Part shown: piece after piece, positions 61,171 to 64,000 of the stretch
Position numbering within the stretch: position 1 is the first letter of the stretch
Layout of the letters: each line of letters starts with the position of its first letter
Assembly: GCA_963921795.1 (NCBI GenBank)
Contig: OY997653.1
Span: 2,775,999-2,839,998 of the forward strand
Reading direction: 5' to 3'
DNA: 64,000 nucleotides
From: Nannobrachium achirus
Taxonomy: Eukaryota; Chordata; Actinopteri; Myctophiformes; Myctophidae
Notes under the pieces: generated by a model
What the model was told of the DNA's origin: nothing
Seen by the model: the letters and a program-made list of their open reading frames with translations, nothing else
The model's database searches: none
Made by a program: the position numbers and the translations under genes

Positions 61171-61225
61171 GTGTATCATATCTGGAAGCCTGGGACCTTC
61201 GTCACCTGTACCAAAAGTCCCACCC

Positions 61226-61523
61226 GGGGACTGCCCATAAGTCCGAAGGTTCATCAGTCCGAATTTAGTTAGGGTTACTGAGGTTAAGGTTAGGGTTAGA
61301 GTTAGGCATAGTATTTTTTTTAAAGATTTGTTTTTGGGTATTTTATGCCTTTATTTGATAGGATATTAGACTGACAGGAATGGGGAGATAGATGGGGAAT
61401 GAGTTGATGTGGCAAAGGTCATCCGGAATCGAACCGGCAACACCAGCAGGCATCATAGCTAAGTATGTGGTATAATGAAACTTCGGACTAATGAACCTTC
61501 GGAACAATGCCATGGTGCCCCCC
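61226..61523. mobile_element. MITE with AGTCCGAA ends, telomere-like core and nested SINE
   Basis: The left CATAAGTCCGAAGGTTCATC and complement of the right (CATTGTTCCGAAGGTTCATT) are inverted. The core TTACTGAGGTTAAGGTTAGG to GTTAGGCATAGT is telomere-like. A tRNA SINE (minus strand, B-box GGTTCGATTCC) fills about 61308-61475. Relative at 21260-21430. Confidence 0.65.
61308..61475 (-). mobile_element. tRNA-derived SINE
   Basis: Minus strand has GCCGGTTCGATTCCGG and, further on, CCTATCAAATAAAGGCAT. Related to 6345-6503. Boundaries approximate. Confidence 0.6.
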
Positions 61524-61877
61524 ACCCATGCATGTCATTCAGTGCATATGAAATATTAACATCCATGTGCATCTGGTGGGAGTATAATAGCCGAGGCAGA
61601 GAGAGGTATAGTATAGTAGGCTACATCTACATACACTGCCCTTATTGGATGCTGCAAGTGTGCAACAGGGCTGTCATGGTGACTGATGCTGCTGCTGCTC
61701 GTCTAGACTTAGAATATGTAGATCAATGATGAGGAGGCAGAGAGGAGAGGAGATGTATTTTTACTTAGGTCTGATTTCCTGATAGATTTACCGATAGATT
61801 ATTAATCACATGAACCCTATCATCCCTACCTTCCGTCCACCCGCCTGGGCATGTCACACTAGGTGAACGTTCTGTGA

Positions 61878-61936
61878 GAATAGCAGATCTACAAGCTTGT
61901 GTTACGATGCGTTGTGAACTTGTTTTTTTTGCTATT
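61878..61936. repeat. Dispersed palindrome, degraded
   Basis: GAATAGCAGATCTACAAGC on the left, TTGTGAACTTG and GCTATTTGATG on the right. The host element is not identified. Confidence 0.6.
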
Positions 61937-61995
61937 TGATGTACAACAAAGTAGTCTCTATTAATCTCGCCTAACCTGTCAGTGGCTTTACCTCA

Positions 61996-62341
61996 TTGGT
62001 TCTCAAAGTGGGGTGCTTGAGGGAGTTCCAGGGGGTCCCCAGCTAAATGATAGTTAGGAACCAAATGGACCCTTATGGGTAGCCTATGTAACAAAATGTA
62101 CCTTGATTTTACAATATGAATTGGGGTCTCAGAGAGAAATACCATTAAATGGGGGTCCGTAGCCTAATGATGCATGTCAAACTGGGGGTCCCTGAAATGA
62201 AAATGGTTGGGAATCACTGCTAGAGCCGTAAGAATCTTCTCTTTCGGGGGTCCCTGGCATATATCTTTTCAAATGGGGCTCTGCGGGCTGATAAGTGTCA
62301 ATTTGGGGGTTGCTCGACATTAAAAAGTTTGAGAACCACTG
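61996..62341. mobile_element. hAT-like fragments with GGTTCTCAAAG / GAGAACCACTG ends
   Basis: ATTGGTTCTCAAAGTGGGG to GGTTGGGAATCACTG (about 61996-62219), then a second stretch ending TTTGAGAACCACTG at 62341. Both carry GGGGGTCC motifs typical of these families. No target duplications found. Confidence 0.5.
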
Positions 62342-62494
62342 CTTTTTAGCTGGGTTCCCCCAGCATGCTGCCAGCGTGGGTGGATCAAGCTGGCGTGCGT
62401 GGCGTGAGCACATCAGGCTGTTAGCTGTGATGAATGGGCAGTGGGCTGTATCGATTGCGAGGGGTCTAAACGAGTGGCCAGCAGGGCTGGCTGT

Positions 62495-63022
62495 CAGGGG
62501 TGTCGCACCAGATTCTGGGCCCTGGGTTCAAGGATTCACTGTTGTGCTTTAACTATTGAAAACTAGCAGATATACAAGCTCACAGCGTGGCACTCGGTGC
62601 CGCGCTGTGAGCTTGTATATCTGCTATTTTTTTTAAATAGCAGATATACTATTTAAATCGTGAAAATGTGTGTCTTTGAAGGTTTTTTGAAAAACCTATG
62701 TTTCTATGTCAGTGGTGCTCAAACCTTTTCATGTGAAGGACCCCCAAAATTATATGTATTTGGCCACGGACGTCCATCTCAAAATATTCAGTTCCAGGGA
62801 CCCCCCAGAAGCAAAATTTCAGTTACTAACGTTCGCTTAAAAAATACATATATTCAAAGATTTGCACACATTTTCACAACTTTTCAAAAATAGCACATCT
62901 ACAAGCTCGCAGTGGTTCACATCTGCTATTTTTCAATAGCTAAAGTATAGAATAATTAAGGCCCCCCCCACCTTGGGCCCTAGTAACTCAGTCCCACTTT
63001 TCCCCCCCTTGTGACGCCACTG
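62495..63022. mobile_element. hAT-like element (CAGGGGYGTC family), complete, in samd5 intron
   Basis: The ends CAGGGGTGTCGC and GTGACGCCACTG are flanked by CTGGCTGT and CTGGCCGT (7 of 8). It is reversed relative to 958-1515. Hairpins at 62557-62632 (fully matched arms, both AGATATACAAGCTCACAG) and about 62886-62937 (decayed). Confidence 0.87.
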
Positions 63023-63163
63023 CTGGCCGTTGAAGTGCTCGTGTGGAGCCAGCGTGTGAGAGAGAGCCTCTTGTTCTCACAGGGTGATGATGGTGACCCT
63101 CATGCTCAAGTGTCTGTGAATCATCATGCGCTCGCCAGCTTCTCTGTGTTCATTTAACTCTCA

Positions 63164-63610
63164 CATGTAAAAAATCACACCCAATGTGAAGTGAGCGGTG
63201 GTCGTGCTTGCACAATGTCTTCAAACTAGGATTTGAGTCTAGGATGTACAGGCTATGCTACACACACACGTTTTGCTATGGCAAAACGCTGAGGAAAAAG
63301 GCTACAGACACACGCACAGCCACTCTATGGAGCGGTTTAAGAAAAATCGTGCTTTCATAACGTCTTCAATTGGTAATTGGTGATGTAATACAGGCTACAC
63401 ACACACATTGCTATGGCAAAACGCTGAGGAAAAAGACTAGGATATAGGTCTAGGATGTAATTGGTGATGTAATATGGCTACACACACACACACATATTGC
63501 TATGGCAAAACGCTGAGGAAAACACATTGCTATGGCAAAACGCTGAGGAAAAGTGGCTACAGACACACGCACAGCCACTCTATGGAGCGGTTTACCACCG
63601 CTCAAAAAGA
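63164..63610 (+). repeat. GCTATGGCAAAACGCTGAGG tandem repeat block, copy 2
   Basis: Same start (AATCACACCCAATGTGAAGTG), units and end (ACCACCGCTCAAAAA) as 51676-52130, 11 kb away in the same orientation, with a different number and order of units. Positions 63611-64000 show nothing recognisable. Confidence 0.65.
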
Positions 63611-64000
63611 AAAGAAGAAAACTCGCCCGAGCGTGCGTATGTGTGATGGTCAGTAAGACAAAATCATATGCATGTTACTGTAATTGTAAAGCTCACTTCA
63701 CTACAATAATAGTAATTTTTTCAGCGACTTGAAATCTGGATTATGAATATTATTAAGGCTTTTCCAAACCTTGATACATTTTTAGCCTAGCTCATATAGG
63801 CTACAACAGGAAGATGCATTTCCACATTTGATATTCAAACTAAGCCCAGCTCTAAATTCTAATTCCTCGTTCATTGTAGTCGTTCCCATAAATGGGAATG
63901 CCACAGAGATTGGAGATTTGTAAGGGATTTATCCGCTAGAACTCGGGACTGAAAACAAAGTGTTAGTCGGTTGCGGAGGGTTGCACTATCCCTTCCCTTT

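Overview
The window looks like an intergenic, repeat-saturated stretch of a ray-finned fish (teleost) genome. Reasons: vertebrate-style splice and coding signals at the one recognisable gene, fish-type tRNA-derived SINEs and L2/CR1-like LINE tails, very many short hAT and TTAA-flanked non-autonomous DNA transposons, Helitron-like repeats, and long (GA)n, (GT)n and (TATC)n tracts. I cannot name the species.

Only one host coding exon can be supported: the first coding exon of samd5 (sterile alpha motif domain protein 5) at 60498-61016 on the + strand, 173 codons, ending in a phase-0 donor (AAG|GTGAGA). Its last exon lies beyond the right edge. Upstream are a GC/CpG-rich leader and several long GA tracts (58976-59565). 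Nearly all other open frames are accidental; many are simple-repeat translations.

Layout: 1-13.4 kb is a dense mosaic of nested hAT-like elements, two TTAA-flanked elements sharing one TTAA, tRNA SINEs and a TAA-flanked Harbinger-like element. 14.5-22.1 kb holds a SINE, a GC-rich inverted minisatellite with a telomere-like core, a hAT with an internal duplication and a cluster of Helitron-like repeats. 23.9-35.5 kb adds more hATs, a TTAA element, foldbacks, a LINE reverse-transcriptase scrap and telomere-like tracts. 37.3-46.6 kb carries a 31-bp minisatellite grown inside a LINE 3' end, two large foldbacks, and a LINE 3' UTR split by two related insertions. 47-57 kb has further hATs, a hairpin MITE, and a minus-strand LINE ORF scrap broken up by a SINE with a 16-bp target duplication. 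57-64 kb contains samd5 exon 1 and its repeat-invaded intron 1.

The most striking signal is a near-perfect palindrome of about 70-95 bp, with arms built on AAAATAGCNGATCTACAAG and CTCACAACGCG. It occurs about 30 times, whole, split or decayed, inside at least nine otherwise unrelated hAT-like families and in several other contexts. Its two arms change together from family to family, and in one family polarity is visible: mismatched arms in two copies, matched arms in a third. This suggests arm-to-arm conversion or selection for a hairpin. I do not recognise it as a named element and could not search databases.

I recognised no LTR retrovirus-like element, Polinton, tRNA gene, rRNA gene or CRISPR array.
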